DNA from: Rhynchopus euleeides | Taxonomy: Eukaryota > Euglenozoa > Diplonemea > Diplonemida > Diplonemidae | Length of the DNA: 64,000 nt | Assembly: GCA_963210315.1 (NCBI GenBank) | Contig: OY723309.1 | Coordinates: 1,426,001 to 1,490,000, forward strand | Direction of reading: 5' to 3' | In this document: positions 21,177 through 31,343 of the stretch, piece after piece | How the letters are laid out: each line of letters starts with the position of its first letter | Numbering within the stretch: the stretch's first letter is position 1 | Notes under the pieces: generated by a model | Seen by the model: the letters and a program-made list of their open reading frames with translations, nothing else | What the model was told of the DNA's origin: nothing | The model's database searches: none | Position numbers and translations under genes: made by a program

Positions 21177-21854
21177 ATGGCGGAGGACACAACCTTTGCC
21201 ACGGGGGACGATGCCTGGCTGTGGGGCTTCACAGCAAGCGATGTGATCATCGCAACCGCAGTCATCGCCGCCGTGCTGATCTGGGTCATCGGCGGCCGCC
21301 GCAAGAAGGCCGACATGGAACGCCGCATCAAGCGCCGCCGCGAGCTGGAGGCAAAGATGCACGTCCCCACCCGCGACGACTGGCGCCTTGAAGACCTCAA
21401 ACCCTACACAGGGGGGCCGGAAGACGACCAGAGCCCCATCCTCTTCGCTGCAAAGGACACGGTTTTCAACGTCTGGCGCGGGCGACACTTCTACGGCTGC
21501 GAGGGGCCCTACTTCTGCTTTGCAGGCAAGGACGCCACCATCATGCTTGCCCTCGAACTCCTCGAAGACCCCACACCAGAGCAGGAGGAACACCCCTACT
21601 CTCGCAGCGAGCTGGTGACGCTGGACGACTGGTTCTCCACGATGGCTTGGAAGTATGACAACGTCGGCACCCTGGCGCCAGGCGAGGGCACTTGGGAGCG
21701 CGAGGCAGAGCGCAAGGCGCTGTGGGAGAAGAAGCTGGATTGGTTGGCCCCGCCCGCACTGGCCGCCGGCATGGCCCTGCTCGCAGCTGCCGCTGCAACC
21801 ACCGAACAACGCCCGCCCGAGGCAGGGGACGGGGAGAACAGATCAAACGCATGA
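21177..21854 (+). CDS. Membrane-associated progesterone receptor (MAPR) / cytochrome b5-like heme-binding protein
   Basis: 225 aa from ATG 21177 (MAEDTTFATGDDAWLW). One membrane segment at about residues 20-40 (SDVIIATAVIAAVLIWVIGG) is followed by basic RRKKADMERRIKRRR, then the MAPR domain: LKPYTGG, ILFAAKDTVFNVWRGRHFYG, EGPYFCFAGKDATIMLALEL. The Tyr of FYG matches the heme-iron-coordinating Tyr of PGRMC1, and the YG..GPY..FAG.DA block is diagnostic. Family members sit in the ER or outer mitochondrial membrane and bind heme, supporting P450 and sterol metabolism. A second hydrophobic Ala-rich stretch near the C-terminus (PPALAAGMALLAAAAAT) is unusual and may be a second membrane contact. The long repeat array lies immediately upstream. 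Confidence 0.88.
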   Translation: MAEDTTFATGDDAWLWGFTASDVIIATAVIAAVLIWVIGGRRKKADMERRIKRRRELEAKMHVPTRDDWRLEDLKPYTGGPEDDQSPILFAAKDTVFNVWRGRHFYGCEGPYFCFAGKDATIMLALELLEDPTPEQEEHPYSRSELVTLDDWFSTMAWKYDNVGTLAPGEGTWEREAERKALWEKKLDWLAPPALAAGMALLAAAAATTEQRPPEAGDGENRSNA

Positions 21855-22471
21855 GGGGCTGCAGGCCCGAGCAGGCCGCCCCATCGCGGGGGAGACTGCT
21901 CCTCGATGATCGGGAGTGCTGCACGCCTCTGTTAGGACTGTTCGGGGGAGGAGGGCGGGCGTCGTGCTGTTCCCAGCTGTGCGGTGGATGTCCTTCGTCG
22001 GCTGCGCTTCAGGGGGTTCTGGGGGTGGTGGGGTGGCGGTTAGCACGCGGGAGCCGCATCGGCGGTGGGGATAGGGGTGGGGGGGGGGGGTGGGCGTGTT
22101 AGAATAGGGACAACTAGCAAAGGGGGGTGGGGGTGGCGGGTGTGCCCCAGTGCCTCGGTGTGCTGTCCGTGGGATAGCTGGGGGAAGTGTCTCGCCCTGT
22201 GCTCCTGTGGTGGTCAGGAGGAGGAGGAGGAGTGCTGGGCGAGAGGTGCTGTGTCGGAGTGCCGGCCGGAAGGTTGCACGCACGGCGGGTCAAGGCAGGA
22301 ACAATGCGATTGCCTGTGAGCTGGCGGCCCCACTCGCACCCACAGCCCTTTTCTGAGTGAGTTGCAGGTTGGGGGGGTGTTGGACCCGCGCTTCCACCAT
22401 CCCACTTTCGCGAGTTCACAGCAACGTTTCGACCTGTGGAAGGACTCCTTCGGGTCACGCCACTTCGCGTG
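21855..22471. other. Spacer before the segmental duplication
   Basis: G-rich sequence (GGTGGGG runs, poly-G near 22078-22092). No gene is supported. Confidence 0.5.
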
Positions 22472-25400
22472 CTGTTTGGTGCGCCCCACTCTCACTTCCC
22501 CGATCCCTTGGTGCAGCCGTTGCACTCGCATTGTTCGTGAACTCTTGTCAATCTATCACCAAGCAGAACAACGCACCACATCCGCAGGTTGCCACGCTCT
22601 TGTTGGTGCACACAGACACACAAAAGACTCACAAGAGACTTCGACAGAGAGGAGCAGCAAGCAGGCCGTTGAGATGTTGAGAAGGGCAGTGCTCGCCACA
22701 GCAGGCGGCGGCGCTGAAGGTGGGGTTCCTCGGGGACAGCGGTGCCGGGTCGGATGCGCGGAACACATACCGGATCATGCGGGAGAACGGTGTGGACCTG
22801 GTGGTGCAGAACGGGGACTACGACTACCGGAACAGCCCGTCGCGGTGGAGCGACTTCCTTGACCGGGAGTGGTACGACACGGGGCGCCCGCACGCGCTGA
22901 TGTCGAGCGGGAACCACGACGTGGGGAAGTGGGACGGGTCGAGCGGGTACCAGTCGAAGTTGTTTGCGAAGCTGAGCAGCAAGCTGCGGTCGAGCTGCCA
23001 CGGGCGGGACGGGCGGTCGCTGTCGAGCGACTACGGGCAGTGGACGTCGTGTGCGGTGGACGACGTGCAGTTTGTGATGGTCGGGTGGGACGAGATGGAC
23101 GGGCGCATCTCGCGTGTGGTCGACTTCGTGAACCAGGAGTTCGAGCGGTCGACGGCGCGGTGGCGCGTGTGTGTGTGGCACCGCCCGGAGGGGTCGCTGA
23201 ACCCGGGGCACCGGCACACGTCGAACTACGGGGAGTGGGAGGCGTACGAGGCGTGCCGCGAGCACGGAGCCTTGGTCGTGTCGGGGCACTCACACTGCTA
23301 CGGGCGGACAAAGCTGCTGTCCCACTTCCAGTCGAAGCGTGTGTCGAGCCGGTCCCGCAGCGACCGCGTGGACCTGTCGTGCGGCGAGTCCTTCTCTGTG
23401 GTGGCGGGGATGGGCGGGGTCGGGCTCGACGACCTGGCACGGTATGGCCGCACAAACTACATGCAGTCGACCTACACGACGGAGGACGGTGACGCTGCAG
23501 GCGCTCTTATCTGTGACTTCCCGTCATCTGGAAACGCAAAGTGCGACATGCTTGTCGGCAGGTCGCCTGGCCGCAGCCACGACTCCTTCGAGCTGACGAC
23601 GTCGTGCAGCGGCCGTGGTGGCACCCGTGCACCTGCACCCGTGCCTGTGCCTGTGCCGGGACCCTCGCCGCCTGTGGGCGGTGGCCTGGTCGAGGTGGCG
23701 GTGCAGGTTGCAGACGGCGGGGACGACGTGGAGGAGGACGTGTCGCGTGGGCGTCTGTCCACCTCGTCGACAGACCTGGAGCTGCTGACGGACCGTGGGA
23801 CACGGCAGGTGGTCGGGATCCGTTGGGAGGGTGTGCGCATCCCACACGGCGCCACCATCGTGGATGCACGCATCATGTTCAAGTGTGACGAAAGGTCGTC
23901 TGGGACCGGCCCGAGTGTGTCCATCGCATTCGACAAGGACTCCGACTCTGACGAGTGGGGGTCGTCCCGCCGCCCGTCGCAGCGCACCCTGACCAGTGCG
24001 GTTGAGTGGGACCTGTCGCAGTCGTGGACGCCTGGTGTGACGTACGAGTCGCCGAACCTTGCCGCTGCGCTGCAGCAGGTGGTCGGGATCTTCGACTGGG
24101 CCAGGGGCAACGCGGTGTCTGCTGTGGTGAAGCAGGGACGGCGTGCGTCGTCTGCGTCGCGTGTGGCCGAGTCGCACAACGGTGACGGCATGGGGCCGAC
24201 GCTGCGTGTGCGCTACACCATGTCGGGCCCTGTCACTCCCCCGACACCGCCGAGCCCTCCTGTCCCTGCCCCCGTTCCTGTTCCTGTTCCCGCTCCTGTG
24301 CCTGTCCCTCCGGCGACACAGACTGTGGAGCGCCGGGTGCGCATCAGCTCTGGTTCTGACGACGTGGAGCAGCGGTCGAGCAGGAGTCTGTACAGCACCA
24401 GCAGCGACCTGGAGCTTGCGTACGACGGTGTCGACCAGACCATCGGGCTGCGCTTCCGCGACGTGGGTGTGCCGCGTGGGGCCCAGATCACGTCTGCCTA
24501 CGTCGAGTTCACTGCGGACGAAAGTGACAGCGGGACATCGCCCACTCTTGTGATCCGTGCTGACGACGCCGACTCGTCTGCACCCTTCAGCACGTCGCGC
24601 CTCCCTTCACGCCGCTCTGTGACGAGCGCCAGCGTGCGGTGGAGTGACCTGGGCAGGTGGTCCACCGGGCGTGTGTACCGCACCCCTGACCTGTCGCGTG
24701 TTGTCGCCGAGGTGGCCAGTCGCAGCGGGTGGTCTGCATCGTCGTCGCTGTCGCTGCTGATCGACAGCATCAGCAGCAGCAGCAGGGCCGTGCGTGTCGC
24801 AGAGTCGTACGAGGGGAAGCGGTCTGCTGCCCCGCTGCTTGTCATCACCTACCGGGTGTGAGGCCGTGCTCCTTGTGCCCTGTCTCTGTCTCTGTGGCGT
24901 GCGTTCCAAGCTGCTGCAGTGGGCGTCCCTGCAGTGGATGCGATCTTTTCTTACTCCTCGCCACACACAGTACTCAAGTGCCACTTGTGCCTTCACTGGC
25001 ACGTGTCCACAAACCCTTCTGATATCTTTTGCTTCAGCGGGATGAAATATATTCCGGATGTTGCAAGGTGCGGTATCCCCAGCCTCGTTGCACTCCGGAA
25101 GACACTCTGACTCACCTCCCTTCCGCACAGCTTGCGGCGTGCTGCATGCTGCTTTTGCGGTTCCCAACTTGTTGTTTCCGGCTAATGTTGTGTGTCTTGC
25201 TCTCGGGGCTCTGACGTGGGCACAGTGGTGTCTCGCACCGCACTGCAGACAACTGCTGCTGCTGCTGACCCCCCAGCGTGCCTCGGTGCGTCTGGGGTGT
25301 CGGTGCAGGAGGCAGGCATCAGGCAGTGCCGTGCGCCACCCCTCCCCATAGATGTGACGGCGACACTTTTTCGCCGTCACTCCCACGCCACCTCCCACAG

Positions 25401-25776
25401 CCCCACTGTGATTTGTCGCCTTGCCGATTTGTTTTCCACCAAGCTTTCTTCTGGGAGATGGGGTATCCAACCTTGACCCTCTAGAGATGTCCAGTGCCCA
25501 CCGCCCCCACGAGGACTTCAGCGATCTTAACGATCTCACTGCCAAAGCCCTGTCTGACCACCGCGTGCTCTCTCTGCCTGCAGGGGCTCGTGGTGTGCAT
25601 TCCCTTTGATGGCGGTTGTTTATTCGCATCGCTGTCTTGCCCTGCGGGTTCCCCCCATCAGCCCTCAAGCTTCCTCGGACCCGCCTGCACTCGAGATGAG
25701 TGCCTGTCGCACAACCCCACTCATATATTTGTTGGTTTGCCCCTGCCATTTGATGCCGCAATGCGTGACAATTCAA
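22472..25776 (+). repeat. Segmental duplication, copy 1 (3.3 kb, direct)
   Basis: Nearly identical to 46799-50128. It covers the leader, the phosphatase coding region and ~900 bp of 3' flank. Differences include a 29-bp deletion at 22704/22705, a 3-bp CTG copy-number change near 25260, and scattered substitutions. Homology starts at GTGCGCCCCACTCTC and stops after AATGCGTGACAA. Confidence 0.95.
22674..24861 (+). pseudogene. Metallophosphatase copy 1 with frameshifted start (lost signal peptide)
   Basis: Same protein as at 46999-49215, but a 29-bp deletion after GCTCGCCACAGCAG puts the original ATG (22674) out of frame with the rest. From about 22717 (VGFLGDSGAG) to TGA 24861 the frame is intact, with all metal-binding motifs and both C-terminal modules. 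No ATG upstream of the first motif is in frame; the first in-frame ATG (MRENGVDL, ~22778) lies beyond the GDSG motif. Either the copy is a recent pseudogene or it is expressed from another leader. The intact remainder argues the damage is recent. Module 1 carries several clustered amino-acid differences from copy 2 near 23872-23915. Confidence 0.75.
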
Positions 25777-26411
25777 TCGCTCTCTATTGACATGGGTGCC
25801 AGCACACCCTCCCCATCCCTTCTTTTGTTTGTTCTTCCGGGGTCCTCATGTCTTCGCTCTCGGCGAGGGGTTGGGAGAGTTTAGTGTTTGCCTCGGATAG
25901 TGACTTTGAGTTACACTCTTTTGTTTTGTCCAAACGGTGCATGTTCTTCGTAACTGCTTGTGAAATGACCACCACCCCGCACCATTTTCGGCCATCACAG
26001 CCGACACCCCGCTTCATGAGTCAGGAGCAACAACACCTACGACTGAAGCCTTCGGATCCTCATCTTGATGCCACCTCACATGGCCTCAACACAGCTTTGA
26101 GACACAAGTGTGTTGCGCTCAGCAACAAGACGCAGCCCGATGGCGCCCCTGATCATAGACAGGAGTGTTGTCGTGACTAACACAAATCAAGTCATACCAC
26201 CTGGTGTATGGGCTGGCCGCCATGATGCAATCCGCCTCAGTAATAAATGTTTTGCCCAAACGCATTTTTCCTTTGTGTGTCCTTTGCTTGTGTCGTGTGG
26301 TAGACCGGGTTCCCTCCCACCACCCCATACCATCATCACCTCTTAAGCAACTATGATTCCGAGGGCGCCGTCGGCTGTGTCTCCGACACGGTAGACACTG
26401 ATACTTATCTA
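24862..26411. other. 3' flank of phosphatase copy 1 and spacer
   Basis: Up to 25776 this is duplicated at 49216-50128. The rest is single-copy with no supportable gene. An apparent 389-aa minus-strand frame (24607-25776) runs antisense through the phosphatase end and is judged a shadow. Confidence 0.5.
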
Positions 26412-26413
26412 TA

Positions 26414-26571
26414 CACGGTGGACTCCAGCGGGGGTAGGGTAACCCTTTTCGGGAGTCTCAACTAGGGGGAGTCCAACTCCCGCTAGCGGGAGTCTATACT
26501 CCCGCTAGGGGGAGTTTGACTCCCCCTAGCGGGAGTCTTTTCACCTATTTTCACTCATTTTTCCCATGATA
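26414..26571 (+). repeat. Left terminal inverted repeat
   Basis: Complementary to 28603-28760 with small indels and substitutions. It includes four to five copies of the 18-bp CCCGCTAG-centred palindrome. Confidence 0.85.
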
Positions 26572-26664
26572 CCTATGCAATGTGGCACTCGTCACTGAAG
26601 TACAGCCACACCAAACGAAACGGACGTTTCCACCCATCCCAGCTCGCAGACCTGATTCACAAAA

Positions 26665-27045
26665 ATGGGGAAGACGACAACGAAGCCGGCAGCGAAGCCG
26701 GCGGCAAAGTCGATTAAGAAGAAGAAGAGCGCAGAGAGTCCCGAGGCTGCGGAGGCGACGAACATTGTGCATGATTTTTGCACGGCCTTCCCTGTTAAAA
26801 AAGGGGGCAGTGTGCTGACACTGGGATCCATTAGAAGGCTCCTAGCAACGGTGTTGAGCAAGGAGCTCCACAAGCACAGCACCCAGGTGGCCAACGCAAT
26901 CATCGCCATGTCTTCCCTGACATGGATAAGTTCGCTGTCAGGGAAGTCGCAACGATGCGGAAGGAGGGCGCTCTCCGTCATATACAAGGTGGAGGCGAAG
27001 TATGGCAAGGTGCAGGATACAAACGTGTCGTCGGGGGCAGCCTGA
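26665..27045 (+). CDS. Lys/Ala-rich small protein with weak histone-H2B-like C-terminal half, inside the transposon
   Basis: 126 aa from ATG 26665. The N-terminal tail is histone-like (KPAAKPAAKSIKKKKSAES). The segment SIRRLLATVLSKELHKHS can be aligned without gaps to the end of H2B (..EIQTAVRLLLPGELAKHA.., sharing I, L, EL and KH), and TNIVHDF recalls the H2B 'SFVNDIF' helix. The central helix would be much shorter than in real H2B and the C-terminal third matches nothing I know. An 11-bp inverted repeat, CTTCCCTGACA/TGTCAGGGAAG, lies around 26910-26945. It could be a captured and decayed histone gene, or a basic transposon protein resembling one by chance. Confidence 0.35.
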   Translation: MGKTTTKPAAKPAAKSIKKKKSAESPEAAEATNIVHDFCTAFPVKKGGSVLTLGSIRRLLATVLSKELHKHSTQVANAIIAMSSLTWISSLSGKSQRCGRRALSVIYKVEAKYGKVQDTNVSSGAA

Positions 27046-27194
27046 AGCCGCGAATGATCGCGACACGGGCGAACGGCTTGGCACCGTGGGTCTGGATAGA
27101 TGCTGGAGTTCGGCCGGGTGAAACCGGAAGTCGCAGCAAAATTTGCCCCCCCAGATTTCTTCCTCAAACCCACCCGTGGGCTGATCCGGCCTTG

Positions 27195-27291
27195 CACGGT
27201 GGACTCCAGCGGGGGTAGGGTACCACTACCGGGTTTAACCCTTTTCGGGAGTCTCAACTAGGGGGAGTCCAACTCCCGCTAGCGGGAGTAT
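27195..27291 (+). repeat. Internal third copy of the left transposon end
   Basis: Starts CACGGTGGACTCCAGCGG, carries a 15-bp extra segment (CCACTACCGGGTTTA), and stops after GCGGGAGTATAGATC. It is in the same orientation as the left end and has no TA before it. It suggests one element inserted into or recombined with another. Confidence 0.8.
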
Positions 27292-27310
27292 AGATCAGCA
27301 GTGGGCAACA

Positions 27311-28445
27311 ATGAGGCGATGCGGGGGGCGAGGGCACCGATGCTCACTGTGCGACATCCCAGAAGAACGCTGGTATCAACAGGTGCATCGATACCCGCAC
27401 CTGACTCTCTCTGAGATGAAAGAGGCTGGCTACCCCTCCCTCTTGGCAGGTGTGCTTCCCAATGCCCGCTACGTCACCCCAGCACTCCATGACTGCAAGG
27501 GGCTCGCCATGCGGCTGATCAGGGTACTGGATGAGACAACAAAAAAATATTCGACAAGACCTGTACAAACCTTGCACTGAATGTGTCGCAGCATGGGACA
27601 GGTGCTCAGTTCCGGAAGGTCGTGCTTGCCTGTCACAGGACACACCTACAAGGGCTTGTTCCGCTACCTCTTTGTCTCCCTTGCAGACCTCATGCATTTC
27701 CGGTATGCAGACATCCCCTGGCGCTTCTGGGGATGCAAGGATGAGTCAGCCCGGATTCCCTTCTTGCGTGCTCGGATCTCAGGGCATATATTTCACTGGT
27801 TGATGGAGCATGCCGAAAAGGGATCAACGCGCAATGCCTACGTACACAGTCTCCATCATTGGTGGGCTCCAGAAGATGCAGTGCCTCTGCAGAACAACGA
27901 CGAATGAAGAAGCAGAGAACGGACATCGCAAGAAAGATGCCGTTACAATCGCCAGCTCCGCAACTTACGAGAGAGATCTTGCGATGGCAGAAGAGAAGCG
28001 GCGCGCATCGGGCATGCCTTGGAAGGTTGCGCACCTGTCGCAGGACGGGATCCTCGGGTATAGAGAAGTCATTCTGTGTCCGTGTCTGCACACCCGACAC
28101 GCTCATAGATTGGCTGTGTATGTTCTTTGCACACAGTTGACACAGCTGCAGAAGGGGTTTGTGCACTGCAACACACAGGACTTCGTTGAACCCATCAGCG
28201 CGCCCTACTTCCTGTCCCGGTTCCCCGAAGGACACCGCAAATTATCGCTCTGCTTGTGCAAAATGCCAATCCCGCTGGGGGCGACTTTCACACCATTCGT
28301 GTCATCCGAGGCGACTTTGAGCACGCTTGACCAACGCGCACAGCAGGAGGGGGATGACAGTTCTGACGAAGAAGATGAGGCCTGCAGGATGGCTTGTCTT
28401 GCCCAAGGTGTAACACAACTACGACAGGCGATGGCCGCACTTTGA
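27311..28445 (+). pseudogene. Broken transposon ORFs (possible transposase remnant)
   Basis: Three segments: 27311-27580 (CSLCDIPEERWYQQ..., ALHDCKGLAMRLIRVL), then in the same frame after one stop 27581-27907 (LFVSLADLMHFRYADIPWRFWG), then 27810-28445 in another frame (AEEKRRASGMPWKVAHLSQDG..., acidic end SDEEDEA). The start has a Cys-x-x-Cys pair and the pieces together look like one decayed gene of ~380 codons, or a gene with an unrecognised intron. No DDE motif could be placed, so transposase is inferred from position between inverted repeats only. Confidence 0.35.
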
Positions 28446-28602
28446 CACCTCAAATTCTAACCGCTCACCTCCGCAGGTGTAGCCGCTACCAGGAGGATAG
28501 GTAGGTAGTCCAGAGTCCGGGGAAACTGACAGAAGCAAAACAAGCCCCTCCCCATCCCTCTTCCACCATGATTTTACCCCCCACGCCAGTAGACTGTAAC
28601 TA

Positions 28603-28760
28603 TATCATGGGAAAAATGGATGAAAATAGGTGAAAAGACTCCCGCTAGGGGGAGTCAGACTCCCCCTAGCGGGAGTATAGACTCCCGCTAGCGGGAGTCT
28701 TTGACACCCGCTCAGACTCCCGCTCCCAGACTCCCGCTAGGGCCGCTGGAGTCCACCGTG
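28603..28760 (-). repeat. Right terminal inverted repeat
   Basis: Partner of 26414-26571, ending GGAGTCCACCGTG followed by TA. Confidence 0.85.
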
Positions 28761-28762
28761 TA

Positions 28763-29056
28763 CCATCCCCTGGGTTCCATGCCCCGTATATTTCAGAATC
28801 GCTGCCACCACCCGGTCACGATGCGGCATCTCCCCAACAGCTGCGAAAAAAAACACTAGGTTTGCGCCCGGAGGAGCAGGTGTCTCCCGCACCCCACAGC
28901 ACCCATTCCCCCTCGCACTCCATTAGCTTAGCCATTTCATGATGCAGCGAGGGAGGGGGGGAGGTTCTGTTTTTTGAGTCAGCGGGAGCGTCCCGCGCGC
29001 GCAGTGTGTTAAGAGAGATCCATACAATAGACCCCCCCCCCCTAGGCCCTTGCATA
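28763..29056. other. Short spacer between two transposons
   Basis: No gene. Contains a poly-C stretch at about 29032-29042 directly before the next element. Confidence 0.5.
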
Positions 29057-29162
29057 CACGGTGGGATCTTGTAAATTTTACATGTATAACTACAAGTATA
29101 TACATGTATTATACATGTATAATACTTGCATGTCAACTATTATACATGTATAATACATGTAT

Positions 29163-29289
29163 ATGCCTGAAATATACATGTAAAATACATGTATATCAAG
29201 TAAAAATACAAGTATAATACTTGCATGTCAACTATTATACTTGTATTTTTACTTGATATACATGTATTTTACATGTATATTTCAGGCAT
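29163..29289. repeat. Perfect 56-bp inverted repeat with 15-nt loop
   Basis: 29163-29218 (starting ATGCCTGAAATATACATG) is fully complementary to 29234-29289 (ending TTCAGGCAT). The loop is ACTTGCATGTCAACT. The arms themselves contain TACATGTA palindromes, so the DNA could form a large cruciform. Confidence 0.95.
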
Positions 29290-29359
29290 TTACATGTATT
29301 TTACATGTATAATACTTGTCATGCAAGTATTATACATGTAAAATATAGGGAAGGGCGGC

Positions 29360-29683
29360 ATGCCGAACTACAGCAAGGATGGCCAACAATGCGATCACTG
29401 CAAACAAGGCATGGGACACAAGAGGGAAAAAAAAATCGAGGCATCAGCCGAATCTCGGTGGAGGCGGGCACAAAACAAAAGGGAGAGTCGTCACTGTGCA
29501 TATCAGCACGGTCCCGCCCTCTGTGCCAGACCAACACACCACCAAAGGAAAAGAGGAAGAGGCGACGTAAGGCAATGCCTCCGTGCGGCCAGGAGAACAC
29601 GAAATAGCGACCCCCTCAACGGGGAATGCTACGAGCACGGCCAAAAATCGTTCAAATCGTTCAAATACTTGCATGACAAGTAA
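29360..29683 (+). CDS. Short basic ORF inside the MITE-like element, uncertain
   Basis: 107 aa from ATG 29360, very basic, with CDHC near the start and C..H pairs later (HCAYQHGPALCA). Two overlapping frames of similar length exist, so coding is doubtful. If real, it could be a small zinc-binding DNA-binding protein of the element. Confidence 0.2.
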   Translation: MPNYSKDGQQCDHCKQGMGHKREKKIEASAESRWRRAQNKRESRHCAYQHGPALCARPTHHQRKRGRGDVRQCLRAARRTRNSDPLNGECYEHGQKSFKSFKYLHDK

Positions 29684-30354
29684 AATTTACAAGATCCCAC
29701 CGTGTAGCCCCCGATTTTCTGTCACAAAACCAAATTTTGGCCATTTTTTCTATTTTTGGGTCCAAAATACCCCCCAAAACACCACCAAATGACTTTTGTG
29801 GGTCTCTCCCACCTGTTTCCCACCCTTCCACCCCAATTTTCCAGCTTTTTTGGGGATTTTTCGGGTATTTTTGTGGGAAAAAGCCCCTCCGTTAGGGCGC
29901 TTTTCTCCTGTTATTCACCCAGAAAATTCACAAATCCACGTTTGAGTATGGTTGGGACCTCAGCACCTAGTTCTGCTGCAAATTCCTGCAGTTCATTCCT
30001 TGTCAAGGGATACAGAATTCCTTCTTGGCGATTCTTGAGTCTGACAACATTGAATTCTGCCAGACTGTCTGCCCGGCTGTCGGATCTCGGCTGCAGTTGA
30101 GTGTGCTTGTGCGAGCCCGTTTTCTCGTTCCAGAGTTTTGCCCTGCCATCGTCACCCTGCTGTTTGCCGCCTTCTCCCAGCCCCTCTTCGTCCTACAGAC
30201 ACACCGGTGTCACACATGGGTCTCTTCTGCGGGCACTGCACCTGATGCCATGTTCATCTCATAGTGTGTGCCCACTTGGTCGGTATATGCTAGGGGGGCT
30301 ACTGTTACGCGACTGTTACTGACCATTTACATATGTGGATACCACTGAAATATT

Positions 30355-31135
30355 CCGTAGGTTTGACCCGAAAACAGGGTACTCCGCCCAATTTGGGCTC
30401 CCGGAATCAATTGCGAGCGGAATTTTTCACTTTGGTGACGATTTTGGCTGATATTTTGGGTGATTCATGCCCACCCTGGTTACACCCCCTAAAAACAAGG
30501 GATTGGTGGGGTTATGGTGGGTCTCCCACGAGAACCCTCTTTCAGACCGCCTCTGGGCGTCACAAGGCCACCAAAACCACTAAAAACCACCCAGGAACCT
30601 ACCTCAGGGGGTAGCTGTGTGGTTGTGGGGTGTTTAGAGGCCTTCTCCGCCTTTGAAAGTGGTTGCTCAGAACTGGTCCAAAACGGCCCAAATTGGGGGG
30701 TCTACTGTTACACTACTGTTACAGACCATGACATGGGCGGATATCATTGAAAAAATCAGCATTTTTGACCCGAAAACAGGGTACTCCACCCATTTTGGTC
30801 TGCCGGAATCACTTCCGGGGTGAATTCTTCACTTTGGTGACGATTTTGGGTGATAGTTTGGGGATTTCGTGCAGATTTCAGCACCCAAAAATAAGGGTAT
30901 TTTCGGGAAAGTATCAAATTTTTCCACGAGAAACCTCTTTCAGACCGCCTCTGGGTACCATGAGGCCCTCGAAACCACTAGAAACCACCCAGGAACCTAC
31001 CCCGAGGGGTATCTGTGTGGTTTTGGGGTGCTTAGAGGCCTTCTCTGCCTTTTGGAAGTGGTATTTTTGGACCGTTACAAATCGGCCCAAGAGCGTTACA
31101 CGAGCGTTACACTTTTTCGGGGGTTTTTTCAGGAA
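30355..31135 (+). repeat. ~405-bp imperfect tandem duplication
   Basis: Both copies contain GACCCGAAAACAGGGTACTC, then TTCACTTTGGTGACGATTTT, CTCTTTCAGACCGCCTCTGG and ACCACCCAGGAACCTACC in order. The copies start at about 30360 and 30767 and are ~80% alike by eye. Both end in GGGG-tracts with TACTGTTAC- or GCGTTACAC-type repeats. Confidence 0.8.
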
Positions 31136-31324
31136 AAAATGCCAAGTAATTCGAATGGATCGACTTTCCCGAGGGTGTCCGCTATTTTCTCGGATTTTTT
31201 CAGTGATCCCCCACGAGATTTTTGGCCAGGTACGCCCATTTTGGTGGTGTTTTTGGCCCAAAATCCAAAAAATCGTGTTTGTGACAGCCCTAAACAGAGA
31301 TTTAAACAGCCATGCAAGGGCCTA

Positions 31325-31343
31325 CCCCCCCCCCCCCCCCCCC
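31325..31343 (+). repeat. Poly-C tract
   Basis: Uninterrupted C run upstream of the ADP-ribosyltransferase gene; one of several in the window (also about 12908, 40066, 41874 and 63690), all in non-coding DNA and all C on the + strand. Confidence 0.85.

Larger units (their letters stand above)
26414..28760. mobile_element. 2.35-kb inverted-repeat DNA transposon, TA-flanked
   Basis: Ends are CACGGTGGACTCCAGCGG and its complement CCGCTGGAGTCCACCGTG, each next to a TA outside, consistent with a TA target duplication. The inverted repeats are ~158 bp (26414-26571 and 28603-28760) and contain arrays of the palindromes ACTCCCGCTAGCGGGAGT and ACTCCCGCTAGGGGGAGT. The inner edge, TTTTCACCTATTTTCA..CATTTTTCCCATGATA, is also conserved. 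A second left-type end lies inside at 27195, so this is nested or composite. It carries a histone-like ORF and broken ORFs of possible transposase origin. The superfamily is not assigned. Confidence 0.8.
29057..29704. mobile_element. 648-bp MITE-like element, TA-flanked, with AT-rich palindromic interior
   Basis: Perfect 25-bp inverted ends begin CACGGTGGGATCTTGTAAAT at 29057 and end with the complement at 29704; TA lies outside both ends. The first eight to nine bases match the 2.35-kb element at 26414, so the two may be mobilised by related enzymes. The left half is a dense array of TACATGTA/ATACTTGCATG words including a 56-bp hairpin; the right half contains one short ORF. Confidence 0.85.
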
